Assembly (NCBI GenBank): GCA_036320915.1
Contig: JAXBDG010000010.1
Coordinates: forward strand, 868,001-932,000
Source: Linnemannia elongata
Lineage: Eukaryota > Mortierellomycota > Mortierellomycetes > Mortierellales > Mortierellaceae
Direction of reading: 5' to 3'
Length of the DNA: 64,000 bases
Shown here: piece after piece, positions 46,790 to 57,618 of the stretch
How positions within the stretch are numbered: position 1 is the first letter of the stretch
How the letters are laid out: each line of letters opens with the position of its first letter
Program-made: the position numbers and the translations under genes
Notes under the pieces: model-generated
What the model saw: only the letters and a program-made list of their open reading frames with translations
Told to the model about the DNA's origin: nothing
Database searches by the model: none

Positions 46790-47188
46790 CGTGGCTAGCG
46801 ACTTGTCGTTCATGTTTTTCTGTTGCCATATTGTCTCCATGCACGGTACCAAAACGCTGGTTGCTTGCTTGGTGTCAACTGCCGCCAACATCATCATCCA
46901 ACAGACTACGAAAATGGTTGCTTGCATGGATGGAGAATGTGCGTTATGTCGTGGGGATGGCATAGACTGATAGAAAATATAAAGGCACGAGCTTTGTCCA
47001 GAGACAGAGAGAGAAGTGATGGATCGGAGGTGCTTCATTGAGATGTCGTAGGAATACCACGCACCATCATCCCATCATACTTCGCAGCGATCAAGCCGCC
47101 GATCAACCACTCTGATCCGTATTATGTTAAAACTCTCCGACGCGTTACTCGCCATGGTTACTGACGAATGCGTACTCAAAGCTTTTTC

Positions 47189-47195
47189 TATAAAA
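47189..47195 (+). promoter_or_regulatory. TATA box of the divergent small secreted protein gene
   Basis: TATAAAA 34 bp before ATG 47229. It would lie inside the coding frame if translation began at 47124, so it argues for the downstream start. Confidence 0.55.
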
Positions 47196-47228
47196 CAAGG
47201 ACACCAACTTCAGAACAGCTCAAACGTC

Positions 47229-47705
47229 ATGCTCGTCACCTTCTTCCCCACACTTTTGGCCCTGGCCTTGGTCAGCCTGTTCCCTTCAACTCTGGCTTTG
47301 ATCCTCCCAAGATTGACCCCTCGCGACGACTCTCTCATTTCCACAGGCACTTCCTTCGAGACTTACACCGATCACCCAAAACTCTTCATCACACCCACAA
47401 CAACACCTTCTGATGCCGAGACCGAGACGAGCCACCTGCCACTTTTCAAAGTAACAAAGTCTCAACTCGAAGGCATCCTCCGCCAGACCCTCCACATCGA
47501 TTTCCGTCTCCAAGTCGTCTCTAACTCCAACAAACAAGTGGACCAGGACGGAAATGACAGCAAAGAATGCGAGGTACTGGGTGAGATCCCAGTCCAGATC
47601 ACAATCCACAACCTCCGTCTCGGTGGTCTGTCCGCACCCCAAGTCCATTCCCAGATCTTGAACGAACAACATGATCCTATCAACTACGGCAACATCCGCA
47701 CCTGA
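47229..47705 (+). CDS. small secreted protein ending in the LGGLS..INYGN motif
   Basis: Single exon, 158 residues from ATG 47229. A hydrophobic leader (MLVTFFPTLLALALVSLF...) is a signal peptide; RLTPRDD after it could be a processing site. The mature part is polar, with Thr/Ser-rich (ITPTTTPSDAETETS) and hydrophilic segments, and the final 30 residues carry LRLGGLSAP (129-137) and DPINYGNIRT (149-158). Aligned without gaps to the neighbour on the other strand, 16 of 27 positions of this motif are identical. The rest of the two proteins does not align, so either only this segment is under constraint or one of the pair is highly diverged. The frame extends upstream to 47124, but the TATA box and the signal peptide favour 47229. 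Function unknown. Confidence 0.75.
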   Translation: MLVTFFPTLLALALVSLFPSTLALILPRLTPRDDSLISTGTSFETYTDHPKLFITPTTTPSDAETETSHLPLFKVTKSQLEGILRQTLHIDFRLQVVSNSNKQVDQDGNDSKECEVLGEIPVQITIHNLRLGGLSAPQVHSQILNEQHDPINYGNIRT

Positions 47706-48262
47706 TGCCCTTCCTTCCCTTCTCTTTCTTCCATCCCTTTCTTACTTTCGTCCTTTTCACTCTTCCTTTATCTCTTTTCCCCTTTCATACCATGGCTTCT
47801 TTGTTTCTCTGTTTTGTTTTTGTTTTTGTTTTGGAGCTTTGATTGTCTAGGCTGTGCCGTCTGCCTTGTTACCTACCCAACCAACACGTGGGAAAATAGA
47901 GTTTTTGGCATCCCTGTAGCTTCTGTTCATGCAAAATAAAAAAGTGGTGTGAGAAATAAAACCTAGCTTGTGAACCAAGACTAACAACAATGCTTGTTGA
48001 CGTCTCTATCTCTCTCTCTCTCTCCTACGCACTCTTGTGTTCTGGGGGGATAAGCTTGCTTGAGACATGATAATGATGAATGAGGGTGAAAGTTTTATTA
48101 ATGCGTGCTAGTCCGATTATGATTAAGTATGGCAGTATGGGTATATGAAAAAAGTGAATAAACGGGTGCAAATGGGCCACCGGAGTCGATCGACCAACGA
48201 GACGATCATAGTAAGGGAAAAAAAAAGAGGCAACAAAAGAAAAGAAGAAAAAAGAAAAAAGC
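47706..48262. other. convergent intergenic, no gene seen
   Basis: C/T-rich after the small secreted gene, then AT-rich DNA with a short CT repeat (48006-48023) and A runs before the stop of the disordered protein gene. Confidence 0.5.
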
Positions 48263-50119
48263 CTACTCCCGGGCCATGCTGACAAGAGGCTCCAAATCAG
48301 ACCCCTTACCACCCAAGAATCCAACTCCAGCCGCTTGATGGTTGTGGTGATGAGAATGGTGATTACCATACTTCTGAGTTGCACTCCTCCACAACCTGAG
48401 AAGCTTGTTGCCAGACTTGGCCTTTGGCTCTTCAACCATCGGACCTTGACCAGCCTGCATCCTCATGGGGACATTAGACGATGAGCTAGAAGACGTAGAC
48501 TGAACAGGCATGCTCAGATTGCGGCGGTGTCGGCTGGTGACGGAAGAAAGAGGTTCATCGGCGGCAGATGACGACCTGGGTGGTGGAGTCGAGGACTTTT
48601 GTCGAGTCGCCTCGATGTGGCGGTGTGCTGATGAAGGAGAAGACGAGGACGAGGTTGAGAGCACTGTGGAACCACCGGACAGAATGGGCTCGGACATTGG
48701 GCGACGGACAGTCGGGGGCGAAGCGGTGGAGGAGGCTGAGGTCGACTGATTCTGTTGCTGCTGTGGCTCGGTAACCATAATAGTAGGAATGTCGAGACGA
48801 GTAAACAGCATGCGGACTTGCTTGGTGTCATGAGAATCTCCTTGGTTCTCTGTCTCAGCTGACGAAGACGACGATAAAGAAGATGGAGGTTGCGAAGGTG
48901 GTGGTGGCGTGACATCCCTCCATGGCTCGGGCTCCTTGAACGAGACCATTTTGGCACACTTGCCGCTATTGGGCTTTTTCACAGGGGCTGGCGAAGATGT
49001 AAGGGGCGAAAGCATCGATCCCTCCTCCTGGGCCTGGTCAGACGATGAGGACAGGGAGTGAATGCGCGCTCGAGGCTGGGGTTGGGGCCGATATTGGTAG
49101 AAACGTTTCTCGCTCAGTTCAGTCTTGTCCTCCTCACGGGGTCTTGGAACCTCGTCTCGCATATGGAACACCATCCGGCACTTTGGTGGGATCGCGTACT
49201 TGTTGCTGTTGATGTTGTCGACGATGCAGGATGTTGGTGGGGAGGAGGAGGCTGATCGACGATAGGACGCCAGGCCATCCTCGGACGAGTGCCGTCGTTG
49301 CTCTCGTTCTGCAACTCTGTCTTTAGCTGACTTTTGTTGTCTGGTCGGGGTCTGCACAATTGGATTGGACGAGAGGTTGCCGGTTGCTGTTGAAGTCGCG
49401 GTACAGGCTGTGGTGGTGGTGATGCTGGTGGTTGTGTGGGGTACAACAGGGGGGTTAGCTAATCGCGTATTGGTCTGGACTGCCTCGAAAGAAGCGGGTG
49501 ATGCGATTGGTGTATCCTGGTTATCGTCTGTTGTCATCGCGGCTGTTGATGCTCTTGTTGCTGTCGTCGATGCTGTTGTTGATACCCCTAAGAAAGATTG
49601 CTGCTGTGGCGAGCGTTCCTCCTGCACTGGCGGTAAATCGGATTCTTGGTGTTGTTGTTGTTGTTGTTGCTGTTGCTGTTTAGTGATAGTTGCATCGTTA
49701 CTCCATGACGCCCATCGCTGACGTTGTTGTTTGAGGCTGCTATCTCTGCTCAAAGGTCGCTCTCTCTTGGGTTTAGGCGTCATTGCCTCTTTATTCCCAT
49801 TAATATAGCTATCGCCAATATCGTCTTCGAATGAGCTGAAGGGGCTGTAAGTTGAAATCGAGGAGGCTGAAGAAGGCGCAGAGGACGAGAGACACTCGGT
49901 CTTGTTCTTGGCAATGGTAGAACGACGGTTTGAGGTGGAAAATGTGGGTGTAGGTGAGGAAGAGGAGGGGAAGGTGGAGTGGTGGTTGTTGTGAGTCGAG
50001 GTAGACTGTGAGGGAGATGAAGATGGACGACTGGGATTGGTTCTGTCGCACTCAAACGAGTAGAGGCTAGTCGGCGAGAGAATCGGTGGTGGCAGTTGGT
50101 GCTGTTGTTGAACTGGCAT
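48263..50119 (-). CDS. Ser/Gln/Pro-rich disordered protein of unknown function
   Basis: Single exon, 618 residues, nearly all low complexity (Ser, Thr, Pro, Gln; polyQ of nine near residue 155). Islands that look conserved stand out: KYAIPPKCRMVFHMRDEVPR, AKMVSFKEPEPWRDVTPPPP, QVRMLFTRLDIPTIMV, and a basic C-terminus (KLLRLWRSATQKYG) followed by a His-rich patch. RRxS-type sites (RRPMS, RRNLS, RRHSS) suggest phosphorylation by basophilic kinases such as PKA. No globular domain, signal peptide or membrane segment is seen. These islands resemble short docking motifs in fungal regulatory proteins, but no family is recognised. ATG 50119 is preceded by a purine-rich (+ strand) leader like those upstream of the cyclin. 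Confidence 0.72.
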   Translation of the reverse strand: MPVQQQHQLPPPILSPTSLYSFECDRTNPSRPSSSPSQSTSTHNNHHSTFPSSSSPTPTFSTSNRRSTIAKNKTECLSSSAPSSASSISTYSPFSSFEDDIGDSYINGNKEAMTPKPKRERPLSRDSSLKQQRQRWASWSNDATITKQQQQQQQQQHQESDLPPVQEERSPQQQSFLGVSTTASTTATRASTAAMTTDDNQDTPIASPASFEAVQTNTRLANPPVVPHTTTSITTTTACTATSTATGNLSSNPIVQTPTRQQKSAKDRVAEREQRRHSSEDGLASYRRSASSSPPTSCIVDNINSNKYAIPPKCRMVFHMRDEVPRPREEDKTELSEKRFYQYRPQPQPRARIHSLSSSSDQAQEEGSMLSPLTSSPAPVKKPNSGKCAKMVSFKEPEPWRDVTPPPPSQPPSSLSSSSSAETENQGDSHDTKQVRMLFTRLDIPTIMVTEPQQQQNQSTSASSTASPPTVRRPMSEPILSGGSTVLSTSSSSSPSSAHRHIEATRQKSSTPPPRSSSAADEPLSSVTSRHRRNLSMPVQSTSSSSSSNVPMRMQAGQGPMVEEPKAKSGNKLLRLWRSATQKYGNHHSHHHNHQAAGVGFLGGKGSDLEPLVSMARE

Positions 50120-50770
50120 TATGGAGGAGGTAGTTCAAAAGGGGCAGAAAGGGGCAGAAAGGAGGATGAAAGAACAATGTTGGAAGAAAAAAGAAAGAAG
50201 AAGAAGAAGAAGAAGAAGGAGAAGAAGAAGAAGACGAGAGCTCGGAAAAAAGTACGATCTGTTTTGTAGTTGTTAAGTAATAAACTTGTGAGACTGACTA
50301 TGAGCGTGAAAACGAGAGCAATGGATTTTTCTTTTGGCAGGGTGCAAGAAAAGAATGTGAGGAACAAAGAAAGGATAAGGATACCAAATTGGAGCGACTG
50401 AGTTTTGTTGAAAAGAGCAAAGAAGAGGAAGAGAAGGTGGGCGGGGGAAGAGGATGAACAAGTGGAGGTGAAGAGTATTAAAGGAAAGGGAAAGGGAAAA
50501 GAAAAAGAAAAAGAAAGAAAAAAAAGAAAGAAAAAGAAAGAAAAAAAAGAAAGGAAAAGAAAGATAAAAAGGAAAGGAAAAGAAAGATAAAAAGGAAAGG
50601 AAAGGAAAGGGAAGGAAAAGAAAAGGAAAAATACGAAAGTGGAAGTCGTGAAAAGGAAGAAGGAAAAAAATGGAAACGGAATGTCAGTTGTGGGTGGTCA
50701 AGAAAAATAACCTTTTTTTTTTAGCTCATCATCGCTCTGCCACTCCCCCTTGTGTTTATGAATGTGTGCG

Positions 50771-50804
<34 letters not shown>

Positions 50805-52285
50805 CCTCTGCAACAACCCCTAGCCAGCCTTTTACTTCCTCTTACTGACACACCCCTCACCTCACATGTACTTACTTATTTTTCCTTATTCTTTCTTGGT
50901 CCATTCCGTCTTTAGCATGAAGTCCAACTATCATCTCTTTCACTCTCTCGCTCTCTCACTCCTCTCCAAAAGGTGAATGAATGAATGAATGAATGCTCTC
51001 ATCCTAGTATCCATTGATAGACAACAACCCACCCACACCCCACTCCAGACACCATTCCACATACACACACCATTGGCATTTGACATCGCATTGCCTTCTG
51101 GCTGTTTCGTGCTCACGTACTTTTCAATTGCACAACGATGCTCACTCCTTCTCATTTTTTTTTTTTTTATCTCCCTCCTTTTTTTTTCCCTTTCCACCAC
51201 ATTTCGACGACTGACAAACTTCTGAATAGCCACGACCTACCAACACGACTTCTCCTTTGCTCCCTCCTCCTCTTGACCTCTTATCCGTCCCCACCCCCTG
51301 TACCTATGCTCGTGGCCTGATCGTTCGCTCTCTTCGTTTCCTATGGTTTTTCCCTCTCTTTTTTTTCCCCCCTTCACTTTCTTATCCCTCCACACTCTCA
51401 AAACCTTACACCCAACAACCCCCAAGAAAAAAAAAAGAAAATAAACAAACACAGGCACCTAAAAGAGGAATCCGTCTTGTCTCGCCTTACTGCTCGTTGG
51501 TAGTGCTTATTAGAGTATCCTCCTCTCCTTGAAGGATCACCATCTCACCCAAGACACACAACAAGCTGAACAAAGACAGAGAGACACGTCGGACATCATC
51601 CTCCTTCCTCCCTTCCTTACCCCTTCATCATCATCATCATCATACATCCGAGCAAGTGGCCTGATCCAAGGTGAATGCTAAAAAGTATGCTTTATGCTAT
51701 GAATTGTTTGTATGCTATGGGATGCCAAAATAGTAAGTCTTCTGTCTCTCTTTGTTGTGGTCTTGTTTTCTTTTGCTTCATTGTCTTCTTTGGTCGTCAT
51801 TGTCGCTTCTTTTTTTTTTTTTTGTTTTGGTTTTGGTTTTGGGGTTGCAAAGAAAGAAAAGAAAGAAAATTACTAGGGTATGCTTTTCGCTGGTTTGCGT
51901 AGAAGTAAAAAAGAGAGGGAGAAAATAGTAGGAGGAGGGAGGAGGTAGCCATGGGAATACTATCTGCGTTCAGTCTTGATGGGGTAAGAGGTAAGAGCAA
52001 ACAAAGAACACAGAAAAAAAAAAAAAAGAGAGAGAAGAGAGATAGGAGTCGTCATAAGAAAAATTGTCGATGAAAAAACTTTTCTGGTAAGAGGCCAAGA
52101 TATGAAGAAAAAGGTGTGGTGATATGGAAAGAAAAAAATGCAAAAATGTATGAGAGGAGTAAATGAGCAAATAAAAAGAGTGGAGTGAAATGCAAGTTTG
52201 GATAAAAAAAAAAAAAAGGAATAAAAAACGAGGTACGAAAGGGTCGCTACTCGTCAGATCCTATCATGGGGCCATGAATTCCCAG
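50120..52285. other. 2.2-kb gene-free region with purine tracts
   Basis: 50160-50240 and 50480-50650 are almost pure A/G on the + strand (GAA and AAAGAA repeats), and 50773-50802 is a CT microsatellite. The rest is C/T- and T-rich. No supported gene; the right end is the 3' flank of the two-RRM gene. Confidence 0.5.
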
Positions 52286-54793
52286 TTAATAGTGCTGGTC
52301 AAACATGGCGCTCATGCTGTCACGGCGATCCAAAAACGGAGTGCCATTCATGTTGTGGAGATGACCAAGTCCGCTGGGCTGGTTCACAGTCGAGTTGCGC
52401 ACTCCCAATGGGTTCTTGGAGAAGCTGAGGCGGATGCCTCCCTTGACAGAGTTGCTCAGCGGGTTGCCGTACAGATCGTTCAGGGCCTGGGTAGCACACT
52501 CCACATTCTCAAACTCAACGAAACACATCGGTCCATTCGACTTTGTGCGGAAGCACATGCGACGGTATCCAACGCAGCGCGAGAACAATGTTCGGAGCTC
52601 GTCCTCGGACGTGTTCATGGGAAGGTTGCCGACATACAGCGTGTTGCAGGGTGGATTCTGGTCACCAGGGTTGACGGGTGCGCGGAAAGCGGGCGAAGCA
52701 AGACCGGGCGAAGCCATGCCTGGAGAAGTCAGGGCTGCAGCGGCAACAGTGTTGATCGGCAATCCTTGAAAGCGGCCATTGGTCATATCGTCGTTGTGGA
52801 AAAGTGTGCTATTGAAGCCACGCTCAGTATGAGCTGGGATCGACTTTGACAGGAATCCCGAAGTCGAAACAGGCACCTCTGCATCCATGTCCAAGAAACC
52901 CTTGTTGAAGCGTTGCGAGGTGGACAATCCAACAAGACGGTTGTTGCTGAAAGAGTTGGAGATCGAGTTGGGGAATGATCCTGCGATAGATCCGGCAAGG
53001 CCTCCAGGAGCGTTGCTCAAGCTGCCCATCGACAATGGGTCCACTCTCATCTCAAACGTGTTCTGACGACCCAGGAAGGACGATGAAAGATCCGACTGCT
53101 GCTGTTGCTGCTGCAGGTTTGGCTGGTGACGACCTCCAAAGGACTCGGCAAAACTGAGAGCAGTGTTGTTGGGTGCGTAGACGTCCGCATAAAAGTCGTA
53201 GCTACTAGAGTAGTCGTGGGGCGAGAGGAGGTCGCTTGGCAGAGCTGGGCTGGGAGGCACAGAGTGGAAGGCGTCATAGGCTGCAGATCCAGCGAGGCTG
53301 TTGCGGTGCTGAAGAGGGTGAGGCAATTTGCTGTTGTTGCTATTGATCCCATTGAGGTTGCTGGTGATGCCAATGGGAGTTGGAGGCATAGCGGCGGCTG
53401 GGTTGGGACCTGGAGCGACGGTCAATTCGTTGGAGAGACCTCGGCGAGTGTGGAGGTTCTTCTTGGCCATCTCGGCCTTGAGTAAGGATCCCTTCTCGGC
53501 ATCGACTCTACGACCGCTGAGGACCTGGATGGCTTGTAAAGCTTCCTGGTGAGAGCGGAACTTTGCGAACCCAATCTATAAACGAAGAACGAAAATTACA
53601 AATATGGTTAGGAAGGTTTTTTGTGGTGTAATGCCCGTTACTGTGTTTGGCTGAGAGCAGATTAGCCTGACGTTGGTTGGTGCACTATTTTTTTTTCTGT
53701 TGTTTGTGTGTCTCTCTCTGTGTGTGGGTGTGTGTGTGTGTGAAGGACCCACAAGAGCAGTGTATGCGTGGTTTTTGTGGTCAAACTCATGCGTTGTGTC
53801 ATCTGTTTACTTCTGGGGGATGAAAATAGGGCCGAAAGGACAAAGAGCCAAATAACAACAAAGAAAAAAAAGGGAGCGATAAAAAAAGCCTCTGATCAAC
53901 TTGGCCCATCCGCAAATGGGATGGACTAAATAAAAAGCATCAAGTGAAAAGAGATGGTGGACCGAGAGAGAGCAAATAACATAAAAAGAAATGGGTAGGG
54001 TACTTACAATCTGTTTGCGAGGGTTAACTCCATTGACATCCAGGGTCAGGGCATCGTCTTCCTGAGGCTCCTTGTTGGGGATCTTGAGGGTGGCAGCCTC
54101 GAAGCCAGGGGTGAAAACAAACATATTTTGGAACTCTCGCTCGTGCATGTCGTCGGGGAAACCCACGACAAAGATGGTCGAGATCTCCTCCTGGACGGTC
54201 CCATTTGCGGTAGTGGTGAGGGTGGCACCATTGGCTCCAACGGGAGGTGTGTTGCTGTTGGTGACGCTGAGGAGGCTGCTAGTGTTGTTAATAGTGGCAG
54301 TAGAGCTGTTGTTGTTGTAACTGTAGAGACCCGAGCTGAGAGAGGAGGAAGTGGTCGGAGCATAGTTGGATAAGCTCAGGCCACCAAGACCGTTCGTCAG
54401 ACTGCCGATATGGACGCTGTTGTTGTTGTGACTGGACTTTGGGATGCTCGAGCTGAGGCTGTCTGGGAAGCCAAAGGCAGAGAAGCTCGACGAGAATCCG
54501 TTGGAGTAGCTGGCCATGACCTGGCTGTTGTTGATGGATGCACTGTTGCCGTGGATGCTGTTGCTGTTATTGTTGCTGTTATTGGTATTGATATTGATAC
54601 CCTTGACGCCCGAGGAGGAGGACGGATAGTCCTGGTGGGCCGAGAAGTGGCCGTTGGAGACCATGTTCAGGGTAGCGGTGCTCATAGAGACGGGCGAGGA
54701 GCGGGAAGTAGCCGGAGACGACGAGGTGAAGGTAGGTGATGAAGACGACGAAGAAGAGGCAGAAGAAGGGGAAGAGACCGAGGTGATGGCCAT
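52286..54793 (-). CDS. two-RRM RNA-binding protein of the Whi3/Scw1 family
   Basis: Two exons, 54793-54008 and 53575-52286, phase 0, 691 residues. A Ser/Asn-rich N-terminus (about 200 residues) precedes RRM1 (from [20 protein letters not shown] at 206), which the intron splits before [20 protein letters not shown] long low-complexity middle with a short polyQ leads to RRM2 (573-655: [20 protein letters not shown] with RNP1-like [12 protein letters not shown]) and a short tail. The RRM2 signature and overall layout match fungal Whi3 and Scw1, which bind mRNAs (in yeast, CLN3 and cell-wall transcripts) and can condense through Gln/Asn-rich regions. Targets here are unknown. The start at 54793 follows long T runs (minus sense) in the 5' region. 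An earlier in-frame ATG was not found. Confidence 0.88.
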
Positions 54794-55139
54794 CGTCTTT
54801 TTGCTTTTTTTTTTTTTTTTTTTTTTTTTTTTGGTTTATTCGCTCTGGCCCGTCTAATAAAAACAACTAATAAAAAGGGGTGGCCAAGGGAAAAAAAAAT
54901 AAAAAAAAAGGAAAGAGATAATTGTTTGGAAGAAGTGAAGAGTAAATAAGAATAATAATGGATGGAGGATGACAAAAGAGGAGGAGTGGAGTGAAATGAG
55001 GGAAGGGGAGGTAGTAGGGTAGGGATGGAGGCTGTTGTTGGTAGGGTGTGGGGATGAAGGAAAGGAAGGAAAGGGAGAGCGAAAGAAGGAAGGAAGGAAG
55101 GCAAGAAGGGGATGAAGAAGGAAAGGAAAGAAGGAAAGG

Positions 55140-55193
<54 letters not shown>
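55140..55193 (+). repeat. 54-nt poly-A run
   Basis: The longest homopolymer in the window, about 350 bp upstream of the two-RRM gene start (poly-T in transcript sense), embedded in GGAAA-type purine repeats. Confidence 0.9.
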
Positions 55194-55197
<4 letters not shown>

Positions 55198-57437
55198 CAG
55201 AGCGCATAAATAAATGAACGGACTGGGGTGAACCTCGGATCAACAGAGTCAATCTGTGTGTGGACTATGAACCAACCAACGAACCAACCGAAAGACTGAC
55301 AGAAACAAGGTCAAAAAGTCACTCGACAGTGGTTAGACTCGGTTGGCTTACTCGCAATAACTTTACAGGCTTGTTTTTCTTGTTGTAGTTTTTGTTGTTG
55401 TTGTTGTTGTTGTTGCTGTTGTTGCTTGTCATCACCCTTTCCCTGTTACTCACTCCCATTCACTCATTGTTGATGTCAGTGTTGAACAATCAGCCTTGGT
55501 TCTTTTTTTTGTATTAATACTCCTGGGTGCACTGGACAATGAAGAAAAAGCTTTTTTTTTAATCTCACAAAGCTTCCTTTCAATCGAGAGTGGCCTGGGC
55601 ACACCTACTTTGGAAGAACAAGGTGTGTAGGAGTTGTATGTGTGTCTCAGACCGGGGTCGTGCGAAAAAAAAAAAAAAAAAAAAAAAAAGAAACAGGGCA
55701 CCGATCCCAGCCAATCGAACACTCCTTGTCAAGGACTATACTCAGAACCAGATACGATAAAAAGAAGATACCGATGTAAGGAAGGGGAGCGGCCAGGTCA
55801 ATGGACGCAAAAGAACGACACGAAGAGAGCAAGGACCACCTTTTCCTTCCTTCCTTCTTTTCTTTCCTTCTTTTCTTCTTCAACTTCCGAGATCTTTTTT
55901 TTTTTCATTTCCTCTTCTGGCTGGTGCTGTATTGTTTTCATCTTATCTCCCCACAAATACACAAAAAGAGTGCTCATCAACTTTTTCATATTATTCATCT
56001 TCAACCCTTCCGCGATGTTCTCTCTCCATCATCATATCTTTTATTAAAAACAAACGTCTTTTTATTAAGCTTCTTTCTGCAGGATGATCTGGATCGAGGT
56101 GGAATCAGAGTCCTCTTCTTCTTTCGTCCTCGTCCTCGTCTCCGTATCCTTTGTTCTTTTATGTTCAATTGCTTACTATTTGTTCTTCCTCCTTCCCTTC
56201 TCTTCCTTCACTCTTCCCTTTCCCCCTTTCCTCACTTCCCATCGTCCCACTTTCCTTCCCCTCTTCATCCCCTCCTATAACTTTTCTTCCCGCTTTTTGA
56301 CTCTCCAGACGTCAGACTGACTCCAATTGACGAACTAGATCAGAAATCAAGACATCAACCACAAACCACCTCTCTCTTATGGGTAGTGATGACGATCTGC
56401 ATGAACTTCAAGGGGGAGTAAGAGGAGAGGAAACACAAGAAACCATGGCTGTATGAAAATAGAAAAGGCGATGCGGGACGGATGGGATGGGAAAGGCGGG
56501 ATAAAGCAGACAGGCAACGAAAAGACAGGCAACGAAAAGACAACAACAGTGCCCTTTCATTTCGACAACAAGAGAGGTCCGAGCATGGTCTTCAAGCCTC
56601 TGGGATGAATGGCCAAGGCGGCACGTGCCCATTGTCAAGAAGCTAACTCCATTGGTCACGTGCGGAGCAAGCACTAGCCCAATACCAATGCTCTCATTTT
56701 ATTTTTTATTTTTTATTTTTTTTGGTGGTGCCTTGGGCGGAGGCGAATCTCACTTTAAAAAAAGGAAGGAGGGAAAGGGAAAAACGTTTTTCATGAACGC
56801 GAAGGGCGTAGGATCATGGACAGACAAAATAAACAACTGTTGCTGCCGTTATTGCTGCTTGCGCAATGACCGGAGAATGCTTAAATAATAAAAATATGCA
56901 CCGGTGTGCCATTAATTCGTCCGCTGGACCGATCTGCTTGTCCTTCGGGTTTGGAAAAAAGTAACCATGTAAGAAAAGAAGGGCTCTTCCAACCCTCATA
57001 ACACACTTCACCGATTGTATGCCGAGTAAAAGGTGAGATGCTATTTTTTTAACAGCAATTACCGAGGGACAATGACGGTTTCTTCTCTCTTCTCCTTCTC
57101 TCTTCCTTGAAAGACAGACCAACAAGTCAAATACTGTACACGAAATGAACTCAATGGGCGCGGGTAAAAAGGCCGATGTCACAAAAGGCACTCATTCAAA
57201 AGCATGATGACGAACCAAATGAACCAGGGCAGGCACCGTATTTAGCACACCGCTCTGAAACCCATGCGGACGCCGTTGTAGCCTGACCAAAATATCTATC
57301 GCTGCTCTCAACCTTGTTTGCACTGCACACCATCCATGGGGTCTCATGTCATCCTCTCCTACACTCTCTTTATGTCTCTTTACTCTTGACTTCAACGATC
57401 CTCCAGGAACCTCGCGATTACGGTTGTCACACAAACA

Positions 57438-57444
57438 TATAAAA
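57438..57444 (+). promoter_or_regulatory. TATA box of the PhoD-type phosphatase gene
   Basis: TATAAAA 175 bp before the ATG, followed by a C/T-rich leader. Confidence 0.5.
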
Positions 57445-57618
57445 CCCCACTGAGCTTCGCTCGTACTTTTTTCCTTTTTTTTTCTTTACCCTTCCTTCAC
57501 CATTCCAACCTCATCCCTTCCTCTCCACCGCCTTGTACTTTTCTGTTCTCTTTGCATTATCATTCCCATATACCCATCCATTTGTTTTTCGAGCACTTTA
57601 TTTTTTTTCTTTCATATC

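Larger units (their letters stand above)
54794..57618. other. 2.8-kb divergent region with long homopolymers
   Basis: Between the RRM gene (-) and the PhoD-type gene (+). It holds a 54-nt A run (55140-55193), another of about 25 nt (55665-55689), a GTT repeat (55395-55419) and two CACGTG sites (56622 and 56657). No gene is supported; frames of 60-160 residues here are C/T-rich artefacts. Confidence 0.5.

Noticed and set aside
46670..47038. Upstream extension of the Trp/Gly-rich secreted protein to 312 residues
   Set aside because: Would bury a TATA box and a signal peptide inside the protein.
47124..47228. 35-residue upstream start for the small secreted protein
   Set aside because: TATAAAA at 47189 and the signal peptide starting at 47229 favour the later ATG.
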